64,000 nucleotides of DNA from Bacteroidota bacterium (GCA_020160935.1 JAIUPL010000027.1:16969-80968); one strand, 5' to 3'; numbered from the stretch's first letter, positions 9,247 through 18,194 are shown. Numbers and translations: made by a program. Notes: a model not told the origin generated them from the letters alone.

Positions 9247-9890
9247 TGCTTCCCTCCGGAAGCCGACATGGGATCAGGCGCGGTGGTAGGTTTCTTTTTC
9301 ACAGTACAACCTACGGCACGGGTGAAATCCGGGTTGGGTTTTTCGCCGCGCATAAGAGATTCCACGGCTTTTTCCACCCAGCGGTTTTTGGCCAGTTTGG
9401 GTGTTTCCGGGTTATCGTCGATGGCGCCGATGTAGCGAATCACCTTGTCTTGATCGAGCAGGAAAACGTGGGGTGTGCGCGTAGCGCCAAATTTCGGATA
9501 CACTTTTTGTTCTTCATCGAACAGGTATTCGAAAGGATATTTATTGGCCTTGGCCCGTTTCTGCATTTCCTCGAAACTGTCTTCCTCGACGATAAGTGGA
9601 CTGTTCGGATTGATAGCGATCACCGGGAACCCCTGCGGTGCGTACTTGTTGTGCAGGTCGATGATGCGTTGTTCGTACAATTGGGCGTATGGGCAGTGAT
9701 TGCAGGTAAAAATGACGATGTACCCCCGGGCTTCCTTGAAGTCGGACAGAGATACCATTTTGTTATTTACACTTTTCAGAGAGAAATCCTCTGCATGGTC
9801 GCCGACTACATAGCCGGAAGGAGAAGTAGCAGAGATAAAAAGCAGGAAAACGCCTGCCATTAACAGCGGGGAGAAGGCGGGTTTCTTCAT
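9243..9890 (-). CDS. thioredoxin-fold redoxin, exported
   Basis: A 215-residue AhpC/TSA-like thioredoxin-family protein. An N-terminal signal (LLMAGVFLLFISA) suggests export or membrane anchoring. The redox site is TCNHCPYA (CxxC, about residues 63-66); the cis-Pro follows in ATRTPHVFLLD. The tail FTRAVGCTVKKK, with an extra conserved Cys, is typical of this Bacteroidota subgroup. Likely role: thiol-disulfide exchange in the periplasm; the partner is unknown. The last codons and stop fall in the repeat at 9061-9246. The next gene upstream on the same strand is a second thioredoxin-fold protein. Confidence 0.85.
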   Translation of the reverse strand: MKKPAFSPLLMAGVFLLFISATSPSGYVVGDHAEDFSLKSVNNKMVSLSDFKEARGYIVIFTCNHCPYAQLYEQRIIDLHNKYAPQGFPVIAINPNSPLIVEEDSFEEMQKRAKANKYPFEYLFDEEQKVYPKFGATRTPHVFLLDQDKVIRYIGAIDDNPETPKLAKNRWVEKAVESLMRGEKPNPDFTRAVGCTVKKKPTTAPDPMSASGGKQ

Positions 9891-9971
9891 GAAGCAACCG
9901 GAGGGAATAAAAGAATGAACGATAGTGGGATGAATGCGATTATCTGGGCCGGGAAATAGCCCCGATGGTCT

Positions 9972-10532
9972 CTATTTGCCAGTGAGGCAGGGGTACTGTG
10001 ATGAATCTTTTAATACCGAGACGTCTGCAAGAAAGGGGCGCACAAATGTTTCCAGTTCGGTGTAGTTGGCAAATTTACCCAGGTTGAATTTTCGTTGTTG
10101 TCCTTTTATGATCACCGTGGCTGGTATGGCGCCATCCCACTCCTGACTTATTTTTGGAATCCAGGTGTTGGCATCCTGATCGGCAAATAGTACTACTTCG
10201 GATTTAAACTGCTTTTCTTTCAGGAACGGAATAAACTTTTTCTCTAACTGACTTTTAAAATCGAGGCTGACAAGTATCACCAGTACATTCTGACCATTGT
10301 AACGTTCGCGTAGTTCTTCAAAACAAGGTAATTCTTCAATGCAGGGTTTGCACCATGTCGCCCAAAAATTGATAACCAGTGTCGTATCCTTCGCGTTTTC
10401 AATGCGGGACTCGAGTTGGGGCATACTGTCATAAATGGCAAACGATTGGCCTGTAGCGGAGTAGTTGCTCAAACAACAACACACCAGCACCATCAAAAAC
10501 AGGAGAAACCGATTAAGGCGAATGGCTATCAT
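9972..10532 (-). CDS. TlpA-like thiol-disulfide oxidoreductase
   Basis: A 186-residue TlpA/ResA-type thioredoxin. The N-terminal hydrophobic segment (FLLFLMVLVCCCL) is an anchor or signal. The active site is NFWATWCKPCIEELP, and the cis-Pro loop is in GAIPATVIIKG. Likely a periplasmic reductant for cytochrome maturation or metal-binding proteins; this is known of the family and not specific to this gene. It lies 81 bp upstream of the other redoxin on the same strand. Confidence 0.87.
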   Translation of the reverse strand: MIAIRLNRFLLFLMVLVCCCLSNYSATGQSFAIYDSMPQLESRIENAKDTTLVINFWATWCKPCIEELPCFEELRERYNGQNVLVILVSLDFKSQLEKKFIPFLKEKQFKSEVVLFADQDANTWIPKISQEWDGAIPATVIIKGQQRKFNLGKFANYTELETFVRPFLADVSVLKDSSQYPCLTGK

Positions 10533-10641
10533 GAAACAGTATTATTAAAAAAAACAATGCAAGAAACGCATTAACGCTGGAACATCCACCAGCTTTAACA
10601 CTTTTTCCGACGAAAAAAACAATAAATCTTAATAAATACAT

Positions 10642-10678
10642 AAAATCCCCCCGAAACATATGTATTCGGAGGGATTTT
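10642..10678 (-). terminator. intrinsic terminator hairpin after the zinc-ribbon gene
   Basis: AAAATCCC and CCGAA pair with TTCGG and GGGATTTT around a short loop. It lies 32 bp past the 3' end of the minus-strand gene at 10710 and has T tracts on both strands, so it can act in both directions. Unlike most gaps here, this one uses a classical terminator. Confidence 0.8.
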
Positions 10679-10709
10679 AAAGCAAATCAGGGTTCTAAAA
10701 AGTTCATTA

Positions 10710-11465
10710 TCAGGCTTCCACCGCCAATTCCGGATAGGCGATAGAAGTGTCTACCAAAATACGGCCACAGTGCTCGCAAGCGATGATTTTTTTGTGCAGG
10801 CCGATCTCGAGTTGTACTTGCGGAGGCACATTGTTGAAGCAACCACCGCAGGAACTGCGCTCTACGGTCACCACTGCCAGGCCGTTGCGATACGTACGGC
10901 GGGTTTTGTCGTACGAGTTCAGCAGGCGATCTTCGATGCCATGGCGAGCCTTGTCGCTCTGGGCGCGCAACTGGCTCTCTTCCTGTTCGGTTTTTTCAAT
11001 AATACCCTGGAGTTCCACTTTTTTGGCTTCCAGTTCCTTTTGCTTGGCTTCAAAACGCGACTCGGCGATGTTGAGGCTTTCTTTTTTGGCTTCCAGGCCG
11101 GCTTTTGCTTCGCGCACTTTCTTCTCTGACAACTGGATATCCAGTTTGGCCAGGTCGATTTCTTTTTGCAGGGCATTGTACTCGCGGTCGTTTTTCACTT
11201 CCTCGAGTTGTTTCTGGTATTTCTTGATGTTCGCATCGGCTTCCTTGGCAGTTACCTGCAGTCGGCCGATTTCCTGTTCGCTCTCTTTGTAAGCGGCTTT
11301 CAGTTTTTTGATACGGGTATCCAGTCCGGCTACTTCGTCTTCCAGATCGGATACTTCCATGGGGAGTTCGCCTTTCAAAATCTGTATCTCGTCCAGTTGG
11401 GAGTCGACTTGCTGTAATTTCCACAGCAATTGCAGTTTTTCGGCGACGGATGCTTCTACAGACAT
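10710..11465 (-). CDS. coiled-coil zinc-ribbon protein (CT398 / zf-RING_7 type)
   Basis: A 251-residue cytoplasmic protein with a long coiled coil (about residues 10-180) and a C-terminal zinc ribbon: CGGCFNNVP followed by CEHCGRILVD, four Cys in CxxC pairs. This is the CT398/CdsZ-like family. In many Bacteroidota it sits next to a Nif3-like gene, as here (Nif3-like lies 42 bp upstream, same strand), so the two are probably an operon. Proposed roles in the family include nucleic-acid or secretion-related chaperoning, none proven here. Confidence 0.87.
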   Translation of the reverse strand: MSVEASVAEKLQLLWKLQQVDSQLDEIQILKGELPMEVSDLEDEVAGLDTRIKKLKAAYKESEQEIGRLQVTAKEADANIKKYQKQLEEVKNDREYNALQKEIDLAKLDIQLSEKKVREAKAGLEAKKESLNIAESRFEAKQKELEAKKVELQGIIEKTEQEESQLRAQSDKARHGIEDRLLNSYDKTRRTYRNGLAVVTVERSSCGGCFNNVPPQVQLEIGLHKKIIACEHCGRILVDTSIAYPELAVEA

Positions 11466-11507
11466 ACTGTATTTATGGTGGGTGAATGAAATAAATAGTG
11501 ATGCATT

Positions 11508-12359
11508 TCACAGATAAAACACCGGGTTGGTGTTCACTTTTGTGCAATGGAGCGCAAAAGTAGGGAATTTTTCCCGAACAATGTCAAATAAAAGTTCGAT
11601 CGTAAACTGTTCGCTTTCGTAATGCCCAATGTCGGCTATCACCAGCCTGTCTTCGGCATCGAAAAACTCGTGGTATTTGAAATCGGCCGTTACAAACGCA
11701 TCGGCGCCTGTCCTTAGTGCCTCTGACAACAAAAAACTGCCACTGCCACCACAAACGGCTACTTTTTCAACCGGTTTGTTCCGCAAAGCCGTGTGTCGTA
11801 CGCAAGACGCCTGCAGTGCGGATTTGACATGGTGCAGAAAATCAGTTTCGGCCATGGGCTGCGGGAGAAGGCCGATCATTCCGGCGCCTGTAGAGAGTCC
11901 TGAGTCCTGAGTCCTGAGTCCTGAGTCGGGTGCGGACTCAGGACTCAGGACTCGGGACTCAGGACTTCCTTTCCTTGGCGAGAGGATTCTTGTCTCACCA
12001 AGTCCCAGTTTCTCCGCAATTTTCGCATTTACCCCCTGATAATACACATTGTCGAGGTTGGTATGAATGGCATAGAGGGCTACGTCGTGGCGTATCGCTT
12101 GCATCACCGTTCGTTCGACGTAGGAACTTCCGTTGAAACGTTTGAGTCCGCGAAAAACAATCGGGTGGTGGGCCACTACCAGGTTGCAACCCAGCGCAAG
12201 CGCTTCTTCTACGACGGCCTCTGTGGAATCGAGGCAAAAAAGCACCCCGGTCACTTCCGCCTCCGGATGGCCTACGATGAGCCCGGCATTGTCGTATGAT
12301 TCCTGCAAATGCGGCGGCGCAACGGCTTCCAGTACCGCCAGAATATCTTTTATTTTCAT
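11508..12359 (-). CDS. Nif3-like dinuclear metal protein with repeat-derived insert
   Basis: A Nif3/YbgI-type (GTP cyclohydrolase I type 2 homologue) protein, 283 residues. The N-terminal half carries the metal ligands expected in VVAHHPIVF and AIHTNLD; the C-terminal half has GAGMIG and GHYESEQFTIELL. Between them (about residues 132-155) lies a 24-residue segment of translated GAGTCCT repeat, with LSPES- and DSGL-type words. The insert is 72 bp, so the frame is kept. It sits at the linker where other family members carry an extra domain, so the fold may tolerate it. It is paired with the zinc-ribbon gene downstream. Confidence 0.87.
   Translation of the reverse strand: MKIKDILAVLEAVAPPHLQESYDNAGLIVGHPEAEVTGVLFCLDSTEAVVEEALALGCNLVVAHHPIVFRGLKRFNGSSYVERTVMQAIRHDVALYAIHTNLDNVYYQGVNAKIAEKLGLGETRILSPRKGSPESRVLSPESAPDSGLRTQDSGLSTGAGMIGLLPQPMAETDFLHHVKSALQASCVRHTALRNKPVEKVAVCGGSGSFLLSEALRTGADAFVTADFKYHEFFDAEDRLVIADIGHYESEQFTIELLFDIVREKFPTFALHCTKVNTNPVFYL
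11895..11966. repeat. GAGTCCT palindrome inside the Nif3-like coding sequence
   Basis: Five GAGTCCT heptamers and their mirror image flank a short centre (about TCGGGTGCGGA). The GTAGAGT junction and the TTGGCTTC core seen in intergenic members are missing. Length is 72 bp, with no stop in the reading frame used. Confidence 0.93.
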
Positions 12360-12513
12360 TTAAAACGGGTTGTGATGTATATACAAGGACACAATGGGTG
12401 CAAATTTCAGCCGCTTTTTGCTTCCTGAACAAAAGAATTATCATTTCTGTGCCATAAAAATTAGTTTGAGGTTAATATCCTGCAAACACACCTGCATTTC
12501 ATTGCGACCCATG

Positions 12514-12521
12514 TAACTTTG
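12514..12521 (+). promoter_or_regulatory. minus-7 box TAACTTTG upstream of tatA
   Basis: A full TAnnTTTG match 83 nt upstream of the tatA ATG. No clear TTTG minus-33 element lies at the usual spacing. Confidence 0.5.
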
Positions 12522-12604
12522 CCAGGCCTTACCGGTCAAAGGAGGCACTAAAGAAATTGTACGGTTTCTGCCGTATTTTACCATCATTTTAAAAACATAC
12601 GACC

Positions 12605-12823
12605 ATGACAGCGATGTTTTTGTTCCTTGGCAACCTCGGCGCCACCGAACTTACCCTTATTTTTCTTGTAGTTCTTCTCATGTTCGGCGGCAATAAAATT
12701 CCCGAACTGATGCGCGGCCTCGGAAAAGGCATCCGCGAATTTAACAATGCCAAAAACTCGGTGGAAGACGAAATCCGCCAGGGCATGCGCGATGCGGAAA
12801 GAAAGCCGCTGGATGACAAGTAA
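12605..12823 (+). CDS. tatA: Sec-independent protein translocase TatA/TatE
   Basis: A 72-residue twin-arginine translocase pore subunit. It has one N-terminal membrane helix ([14 protein letters not shown]), the hinge [19 protein letters not shown] typical of TatA, and an acidic amphipathic tail. It acts in the inner membrane with TatC, which is not in this window. It is monocistronic, with its own promoter box and a strong terminator. Confidence 0.93.
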   Translation: MTAMFLFLGNLGATELTLIFLVVLLMFGGNKIPELMRGLGKGIREFNNAKNSVEDEIRQGMRDAERKPLDDK

Positions 12824-12844
12824 GAATCTCCGACATTCCTGCTA

Positions 12845-12887
12845 TCCCGAATTTTTCAACCGCTGAGAAATTCGGGATTTTTTTTTT
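12845..12887 (+). terminator. rho-independent terminator after tatA
   Basis: CCCGAATTT (12846-12854) pairs with AAATTCGGG (12868-12876), and a run of about ten T follows. A classical strong terminator. Confidence 0.93.
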
Positions 12888-12980
12888 CGCTGCACAGGGA
12901 CTGATCCCGGAAAAATACGCGCGCAGGCTGACCAAACGCGTCAAAAAAGCCCACCCCGATATTTTTTAAACGAGCCGCTT

Positions 12981-13144
12981 AGAAACTGTTTTAAAACCCC
13001 TCGCCGGCCGCAAAGACTTGTCTTTTAAGGCTATATTTCATCCATTTTTAAAGGAATAGGCGCCACTATGCCTTCAAAAATGAATTTCATCTATCCTTAA
13101 AACTCAAACCTTTTCGCCTCGTCAGGGGTTTTAAAACAGTTTCT
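12981..13144. repeat. inverted repeat, 21-bp arms, downstream of the RiPP-domain gene
   Basis: A 21-bp arm beginning AGAAACTGTTTTAAAA (12981-13001) is mirrored exactly at 13124-13144. The 120-bp centre has no other clear structure. The right arm abuts the TAA stop (13144-13146) of the minus-strand gene. The rest of the 12824-13143 gap holds only the tatA terminator and a possible unstarted reading-frame remnant (about 12889-12969). Confidence 0.88.
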
Positions 13145-13950
13145 TACAGGGCCTTCGACAGTACGTACATCAGATACGTTTCGTCCTGGTTGTTCACGCC
13201 CAGCCGATTGGCCGTCAGATGCAACAAACTCGGCAGGGCTTTTTCCAGGTTGGCGCCGAATTCTTTGATTACCAATTGATTGCCGCGGAACCAGCGCGTC
13301 CATTCCGGCTGCTTGGGGTCGAATTTCTCTTCCTTCAGCGAGTCCCACAGGGTATTGAGATTGGCACGGATACTGTCGGCCTGCGGGGTATAATTTTGTT
13401 CAAAATTGGCAAGCACATTTTGGGGCAGATCGGCGTTTTCCCCGTCTGCCGGCTGGAAAAAGAGGGGAACCCACTGCTCGCAGAGTTGGCGGAAATACCA
13501 TGCTGCTTTTTCGCGTTCGAGCCCGGCAGCGAAAGCCGTCATGGTGTGCATGCGCAGGGTATCGAACAGGGCATCGCCATAGGTGTACTGCGGCCGCTGC
13601 AGGCGGTCGAGTACCACACGGGTGCTGATGTGAAAATACTCTTCGGCCCAGGTCATGGCTTCCTCGCCGCCAAAACGCGTCACTTCAGGATCGTACGGGA
13701 TAGCGAGGCACTCGCCGCGGTCGGCAAACCAGCCTTCCACAGCGGGTTCCAGCGTTTCGCGCAGCCAATCCTGTTCGCCGCGCAGGCGCAGACGGATATG
13801 CAAGCCCTTGTCGTCTTCATATCGAATAAAAAAAGCGCGGGTACCGGATTTGCTCCAGATATACTGTTCGAGGAAAGGCCGCAGTGCGCGTGTCAGAAAA
13901 ACATCGGCTGTTTCCAGCGGATAAAAATGAAAGGAGAGCCATTCTTGCAT
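13144..13950 (-). CDS. orphan thiopeptide-type bacteriocin biosynthesis domain protein (SpaB_C-like)
   Basis: A 268-residue stand-alone protein resembling the C-terminal (elimination/SpaB_C, thiopeptide-type biosynthesis) domain of class I lanthipeptide dehydratases. Supporting features: the start MQEWLSFHFYPL, then RALRPFLEQY, FFIRYEDDKGLHIRLRLR, YDPEVTRFGGEEAM, and a C-terminal HLTANRLGV segment, all family hallmarks. In RiPP pathways this domain eliminates glutamate from glutamylated Ser/Thr. Here no LanB N-terminal domain, cyclase, precursor or transporter is next to it. ATG 13950 is favoured because a promoter at 13955-13983 would start transcription almost at it. The role may be in trans with a distant cluster or something else. 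Confidence 0.8.
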   Translation of the reverse strand: MQEWLSFHFYPLETADVFLTRALRPFLEQYIWSKSGTRAFFIRYEDDKGLHIRLRLRGEQDWLRETLEPAVEGWFADRGECLAIPYDPEVTRFGGEEAMTWAEEYFHISTRVVLDRLQRPQYTYGDALFDTLRMHTMTAFAAGLEREKAAWYFRQLCEQWVPLFFQPADGENADLPQNVLANFEQNYTPQADSIRANLNTLWDSLKEEKFDPKQPEWTRWFRGNQLVIKEFGANLEKALPSLLHLTANRLGVNNQDETYLMYVLSKAL

Positions 13951-13954
13951 GCGG

Positions 13955-13983
13955 CAAAGGTACGGGTTTGGAGCATGTGCAAA
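13955..13983 (-). promoter_or_regulatory. Bacteroidota promoter TTTG-N17-TACCTTTG, near-leaderless
   Basis: Read on the minus strand, TTTG (13980-13983), a 17-nt spacer, then TACCTTTG (13955-13962), both full consensus. The expected transcript start is within a few bases of the ATG at 13950, giving a leaderless or nearly leaderless mRNA. Confidence 0.75.
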
Positions 13984-14030
13984 CATAGCGACATATCTTT
14001 AGCACTCCGAAACAGAATAGTTATACCAAA

Positions 14031-17000
14031 ATGATGAAATACCCGCTCATTTTTACCCTTTTGCTGGGAGTATGCCTGTTGAAGGCCCAAACCCCCAAGC
14101 CCTATTTTCAGCAGGAAGTTAATTACCGCATAGAAGTGTCGCTCGACGACAAAACGCATACTTTGAGCGGCACTGTGGAAATGGAGTACCTGAACAACGC
14201 TCCCGATGCCTTGCAGATGATCTGGATTCACCTGTGGGGAAATGCTTACAAAAACCGTGAAACGGCATTTTGCAAACAAAAACTGCGCGACGGAAACCGC
14301 AATTTTTACTTTGCTGACGACAAAAACCTGGGTTATTTCAAAAACCTCGATTTTTCGGTGGACGGCCGGAAAGCCGCCTGGAAATATGATCCCGACAATC
14401 CCGACATTGCACTTCTTACGCTGGAACAGCCACTACAGCCGGGCGGCCGCATCAAAATTTCCACACCGTTTTTGCTGAAAATTCCGGCCTCGTTCTCTCG
14501 CCTCGGCCATGCAGGCGCGGCTTACCAAATGACGCAATGGTACCCCAAACCCGCCGTGTACGACAACCGCGGCTGGCATGCCATGCCTTACCTCGACATC
14601 GGTGAGTTTTACTCCGAATTCGGCAGTTTCGATGTCAGCATCACCCTGCCTGCCAATTATGTGGTGGGCGCTACCGGCACGCTTCAAACGCCCTCGGAAG
14701 TAGCATTTCTGGAGAGAAAAGTCGAAGAAACAGCCGAATATTTCAAAAAATTTCCTGGCAAACAAGCCAAGCAGATCGACAGTATTCCCCGTTCCAGCGC
14801 CGAATTGAAAACGATCCGGTACACGGCCGAGCGGGTACACGATTTTGCCTGGTTTGCCGACAAATGTTTTTTGGTTGGGAAAGATCAGGCCACCCTGGCT
14901 TCCGGCAAAACGGTCGACTGCTGGGCCATGTTTCGGCGTTATGAAGCCCCGCTGTGGGAAAAAGGCGCATTTTATGTGCGCAGGGCCGTCGAATACTACT
15001 CCGAACGCGTAGGGGAGTACCCCTGGCCACATGCCACGGCCGTGCATTCGGCACTGAGCGCCGGAGCAGGTATGGAATATCCGATGATCACAGTAATAGG
15101 AGAGAGCGATTCACCCAAAGATCTCGACGAAGTAATTACGCACGAAGTAGGACACAACTGGTTTTACGGCATTCTGGCCTCCAATGAGCGCGAACATCCG
15201 TTCATGGATGAAGGCATGAATTCGTACTACGAGTACCGCTACATGGAAAAATATTACGGCAAAAACAGCCCTGTTTCGATGCCTGCAGCCTGGATGGAAC
15301 CCAAACCCAGCCAGGGCTCCATGATCGAACTCGGACAGTTGATTCTGGCGCGTGAAGACATTGGCACCCCGCCCGACCGGCACTCCAACAACATGTCGCA
15401 GGCCGCCTACGGTCTCCAGGTGTACACCAAAACCGGCACCACGCTGCACTGGCTCGAACTGTCGGAAGGAACGGAAAAATTTGATCGTGCCCTGCAGACC
15501 TATTATCGTGAATGGCAGTTCAGGCACCCTTACCCGGAAGATTTGCGCGAAGTGTTTTCAAAAGCGGGCCTCGACGCAGCGTGGTGGTTCCAGTTGATGC
15601 AAACGGAAAAAACCGTCGATGTGGCCATTACCGATATCCACAAAAATGCCGATGGCTGGCAAATAGACGTCGCACAAAAAGGCAGCCTGGCAGCGCCGTT
15701 CCCCATTTCCGCTATGAAAGATGGGAAGCCGGTAGAAACGCGCTGGTTCCGCCCCCGCGAACAGGTAACATTCCCGGCTATCGATGCTGATGAATTTGTG
15801 ATTGATTATGAGCATGTTATACTCGATCTCAACCGGAAAAACAACCAGCGCCGCTGCTCGGGCGTTTTCCCGGGAATAGAACCTGTACAGGTAAAATTGC
15901 TCAACCTGATCGAAGAACCTACGCGCAGCAGGGTAGGCGCTTTGCCCTGGATTGGCTGGAACAACTACGACAAAACGATGCTGGGCCTGATGTTGTACAG
16001 CGCCGCGGCGCCTTCCCAGCGTTTTCAGTACATCCTGGCGCCGGGTTATGGCATTGCCAGCAAATCGCTGACCGGCCTGGCTGATGTGCGATACAAGTTT
16101 TATCCGGGTGGGCCATTCCCGAAAATTACGGTAGGCGTCAGTGCCAAAACCTTTCATTTCAACCAGAATATCGGGCTGGATTACCGCCTGAAAATGGCGC
16201 GTATTGTACCACAAGTTCGTTTCGAACTGCCCGATAAATCGGTGTCCTTCAGGCACTTCCTGAATTTCCGGGTTCTTTTCCTGGATCGGGAAAACGCACA
16301 ATTCGACGGCTCCGGTTTTGCCGGAAAAGAACACATCCAAACGACCATTTACGAGACCCGCTACGAGGCGCGCCAAAAACACTCGCCTAATCCCTGGCAG
16401 TTAAAAGCAGTCCTAGAAAACAGTTCGAACTACAAGAGTATTTTTGGCGAAAAAGCGCCTTATGTACGCGGCACCTTCGAATGGCGGCAGGAGTTTTATT
16501 ACCAGCGCAGCCGCCGTATTACGGCTCGTTTTTTTGCCGGCGCATTTCTGGAAAATACCCAGCGCAATCGCTCGGTGGAGGCCAATGCACTGGCGCTCAA
16601 TCCGCAAGGGTTCAACGACTACAAATTCGATCAGGTGTTTTTTGCGCGTAATGCGCTGGGCGGCGTTTTTTCCAGACAAATAACGCAAACGGATGGCGGC
16701 TTTAAAGGCGCTTTCGGATCGCCCTTCGCTTCGGTTGTCGGCAATTCCAACAACTACCTGCTGGCGCTCAACCTCAAGGCCGATTTGCCGCAACGCCTGC
16801 CCTGGGGCATTCACTTGTGCCCTTACTTCGACCTGGGATATTTTGACGATGCCACGGTTATCGGCCAGGATCGGCCGCGCAGCGAACAACTGCTCTGGAG
16901 CGGTGGTTTTGTGCTCGAATTTTTCAAAGGCGGTTTTGAATTTTACCTGCCGGTAGTGAGTGCGCCGCTTCTGAAAGACCTGTACGCCGAACAACGCGAC

Positions 17001-17084
17001 GGCAATTACCTGCGCAATATTTCCTGGAGTATTCGCATTCCAATCAGGGAACCGGGAGAGGCTTGGGATTTCTTTATGAGATAG
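14031..17084 (+). CDS. M1-family metallopeptidase, secreted
   Basis: A 1017-residue exported M1 (gluzincin) aminopeptidase-like protein. A signal peptide (LIFTLLLGVCLLKAQ) is followed by the beta-rich N-terminal domain. The catalytic zinc motif is HEVGHNWFYG (about residue 369), with the distant Glu ligand in HPFMDEGMNSYYEYRY; AGAGMEYPMI corresponds to the GAMEN exopeptidase loop. The last 400 residues are rich in aromatic beta strands and resemble an added C-terminal beta domain. ATG-ATG occurs at 14031 and 14034. A TATCTTTA box (7 of 8) lies upstream near 14013. No T9SS signal is seen at the end. Likely role: peptide degradation at the cell surface or in the periplasm. Confidence 0.87.
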   Translation: MMKYPLIFTLLLGVCLLKAQTPKPYFQQEVNYRIEVSLDDKTHTLSGTVEMEYLNNAPDALQMIWIHLWGNAYKNRETAFCKQKLRDGNRNFYFADDKNLGYFKNLDFSVDGRKAAWKYDPDNPDIALLTLEQPLQPGGRIKISTPFLLKIPASFSRLGHAGAAYQMTQWYPKPAVYDNRGWHAMPYLDIGEFYSEFGSFDVSITLPANYVVGATGTLQTPSEVAFLERKVEETAEYFKKFPGKQAKQIDSIPRSSAELKTIRYTAERVHDFAWFADKCFLVGKDQATLASGKTVDCWAMFRRYEAPLWEKGAFYVRRAVEYYSERVGEYPWPHATAVHSALSAGAGMEYPMITVIGESDSPKDLDEVITHEVGHNWFYGILASNEREHPFMDEGMNSYYEYRYMEKYYGKNSPVSMPAAWMEPKPSQGSMIELGQLILAREDIGTPPDRHSNNMSQAAYGLQVYTKTGTTLHWLELSEGTEKFDRALQTYYREWQFRHPYPEDLREVFSKAGLDAAWWFQLMQTEKTVDVAITDIHKNADGWQIDVAQKGSLAAPFPISAMKDGKPVETRWFRPREQVTFPAIDADEFVIDYEHVILDLNRKNNQRRCSGVFPGIEPVQVKLLNLIEEPTRSRVGALPWIGWNNYDKTMLGLMLYSAAAPSQRFQYILAPGYGIASKSLTGLADVRYKFYPGGPFPKITVGVSAKTFHFNQNIGLDYRLKMARIVPQVRFELPDKSVSFRHFLNFRVLFLDRENAQFDGSGFAGKEHIQTTIYETRYEARQKHSPNPWQLKAVLENSSNYKSIFGEKAPYVRGTFEWRQEFYYQRSRRITARFFAGAFLENTQRNRSVEANALALNPQGFNDYKFDQVFFARNALGGVFSRQITQTDGGFKGAFGSPFASVVGNSNNYLLALNLKADLPQRLPWGIHLCPYFDLGYFDDATVIGQDRPRSEQLLWSGGFVLEFFKGGFEFYLPVVSAPLLKDLYAEQRDGNYLRNISWSIRIPIREPGEAWDFFMR

Positions 17085-17087
17085 TGT

Positions 17088-17232
17088 AAATAAGTCCTGA
17101 GTCGTAAGTCCTGAGTCCTGAGTCTGTAGAGTACACCTTGATACACTTGGCCTATCAAGATAGGAATGCCAAAAGTATCAAGGTGTACTCTACAGACTCA
17201 GGACTCAGGACTTACGACTCAGGACTTAATTT
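17088..17232. repeat. palindrome, GAGTCCT arms with mirrored variants, convergent gene pair
   Basis: Arms of AGTCCTG words including a GTCGTAAGTCC variant at mirrored positions on both sides, junction TGTAGAGTACACC, inner stem TTGATAC, and core CTTGGCC-loop-GGAATGCCAA. The right arm contains the TAA stop of the minus-strand gene at 17226. Confidence 0.95.
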
Positions 17233-18194
17233 ACAAACAGCACCGAATTATGGTTCCCTTCCAGATCGATCTCTACGCGACGGTTGGCGGGGTCGGTGAT
17301 CCATTGTCCGTCCACTACAAATTTATACAGGTGTTTTCCACCCACCAGGGGCAGTTCGGCGCGCCAGCCGGCGTCTGTGCGGCGCATTTTGATGGCAGAA
17401 GGGTCCCAGTTATTAAAACTTCCGGATAACACGACCTGTTGGGCATTCTGGTGGCCGTCGAGCACAAATTTGACTACTGTGAACACACGCAGCACCGAAT
17501 TAAAGGTAGCATATTGATTGCGCCTTTTTTCGTGGTTGGCCGGGTCTTCCATCCAGGTGCCATCGGCGATGAATTTGTATTCGTAGATGCCGGGAGAAAG
17601 AGTCAGGTGGATTTCCCAGCCGTCGCCCTGGCGTTTCATGTGGATAGCCTGTTCATCCCAATTATTGAATGATCCGGTCAGGATGACTGTTTTTGCCTGG
17701 GTGTAGCCTTTCAGGACAAATCGTACATTGCCGGTATCGCTCACAGTAGGGCCGGGGGCATCGGGGTTTTTCAGGTCATAAATATCGAGGATACTTTTTT
17801 TGTGCGGGTCTACATCGGGTGCAGCCCAGTAGGTGCCATTGATGAGAAATTTGAATTCCCAGTTGGGAGCATCCTTGAAATCGCTCAGGTGTTTGCGTAC
17901 CTGAAAGCGATTGGCGTCGATGCGTTGCATTTTCCAGCCTTTTTTGGACCATCCATTGAAGTTGCCGCTGATGGCCACCTGTGAAATATCGAGGTCGTCG
18001 AAATCGACCATTTGCCCGTTGGAGCGATGCACGGCCAGTTCGTATTCGCGACGGTCGAATTCAAACACCACTTCGTCGCCTTCAAAAAAATAGGTTCCAA
18101 ATGCACTTTTTTCATGTTCCACCTGTGCAAAAGAGCGGAAACCCGCCAACAGCAGCATGAAAACAGTACTATATTTCAAAAATATTTTGATCAT
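17226..18194 (-). CDS. triple E-set/CBM48-like (AMPK glycogen-binding fold) exported protein
   Basis: A 322-residue exported protein with three related immunoglobulin-like modules of the early-set/CBM48 fold. Each has the hallmark of this fold: ISGNFNGWSKKGWKM, LTGSFNNWDEQAIHM and LSGSFNNWDPSAIKM, each followed by a YEFKF/YEYKF/YKFVVDGQW-type strand ending in DPAN. A signal peptide is at residues 1-23 (VFMLLLAGFRSFAQ). The fold binds alpha-glucans in known enzymes; here there is no catalytic domain, so a binding or scaffolding role is inferred. The stop codon lies in the palindrome at 17088-17232. Confidence 0.85.
   Translation of the reverse strand: MIKIFLKYSTVFMLLLAGFRSFAQVEHEKSAFGTYFFEGDEVVFEFDRREYELAVHRSNGQMVDFDDLDISQVAISGNFNGWSKKGWKMQRIDANRFQVRKHLSDFKDAPNWEFKFLINGTYWAAPDVDPHKKSILDIYDLKNPDAPGPTVSDTGNVRFVLKGYTQAKTVILTGSFNNWDEQAIHMKRQGDGWEIHLTLSPGIYEYKFIADGTWMEDPANHEKRRNQYATFNSVLRVFTVVKFVLDGHQNAQQVVLSGSFNNWDPSAIKMRRTDAGWRAELPLVGGKHLYKFVVDGQWITDPANRRVEIDLEGNHNSVLFVN

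Noticed and set aside
11895..11966. Natural extra domain of the Nif3 family
   Set aside because: The DNA is a perfect-word GAGTCCT palindrome of the intergenic type, not a folded-domain sequence.
12889..12969. Reading frame GLIPEKYARRLTKRVKKAHPDIF before a stop
   Set aside because: No start codon and only about 27 codons after the tatA terminator; may be a gene remnant, but nothing supports it as a gene.
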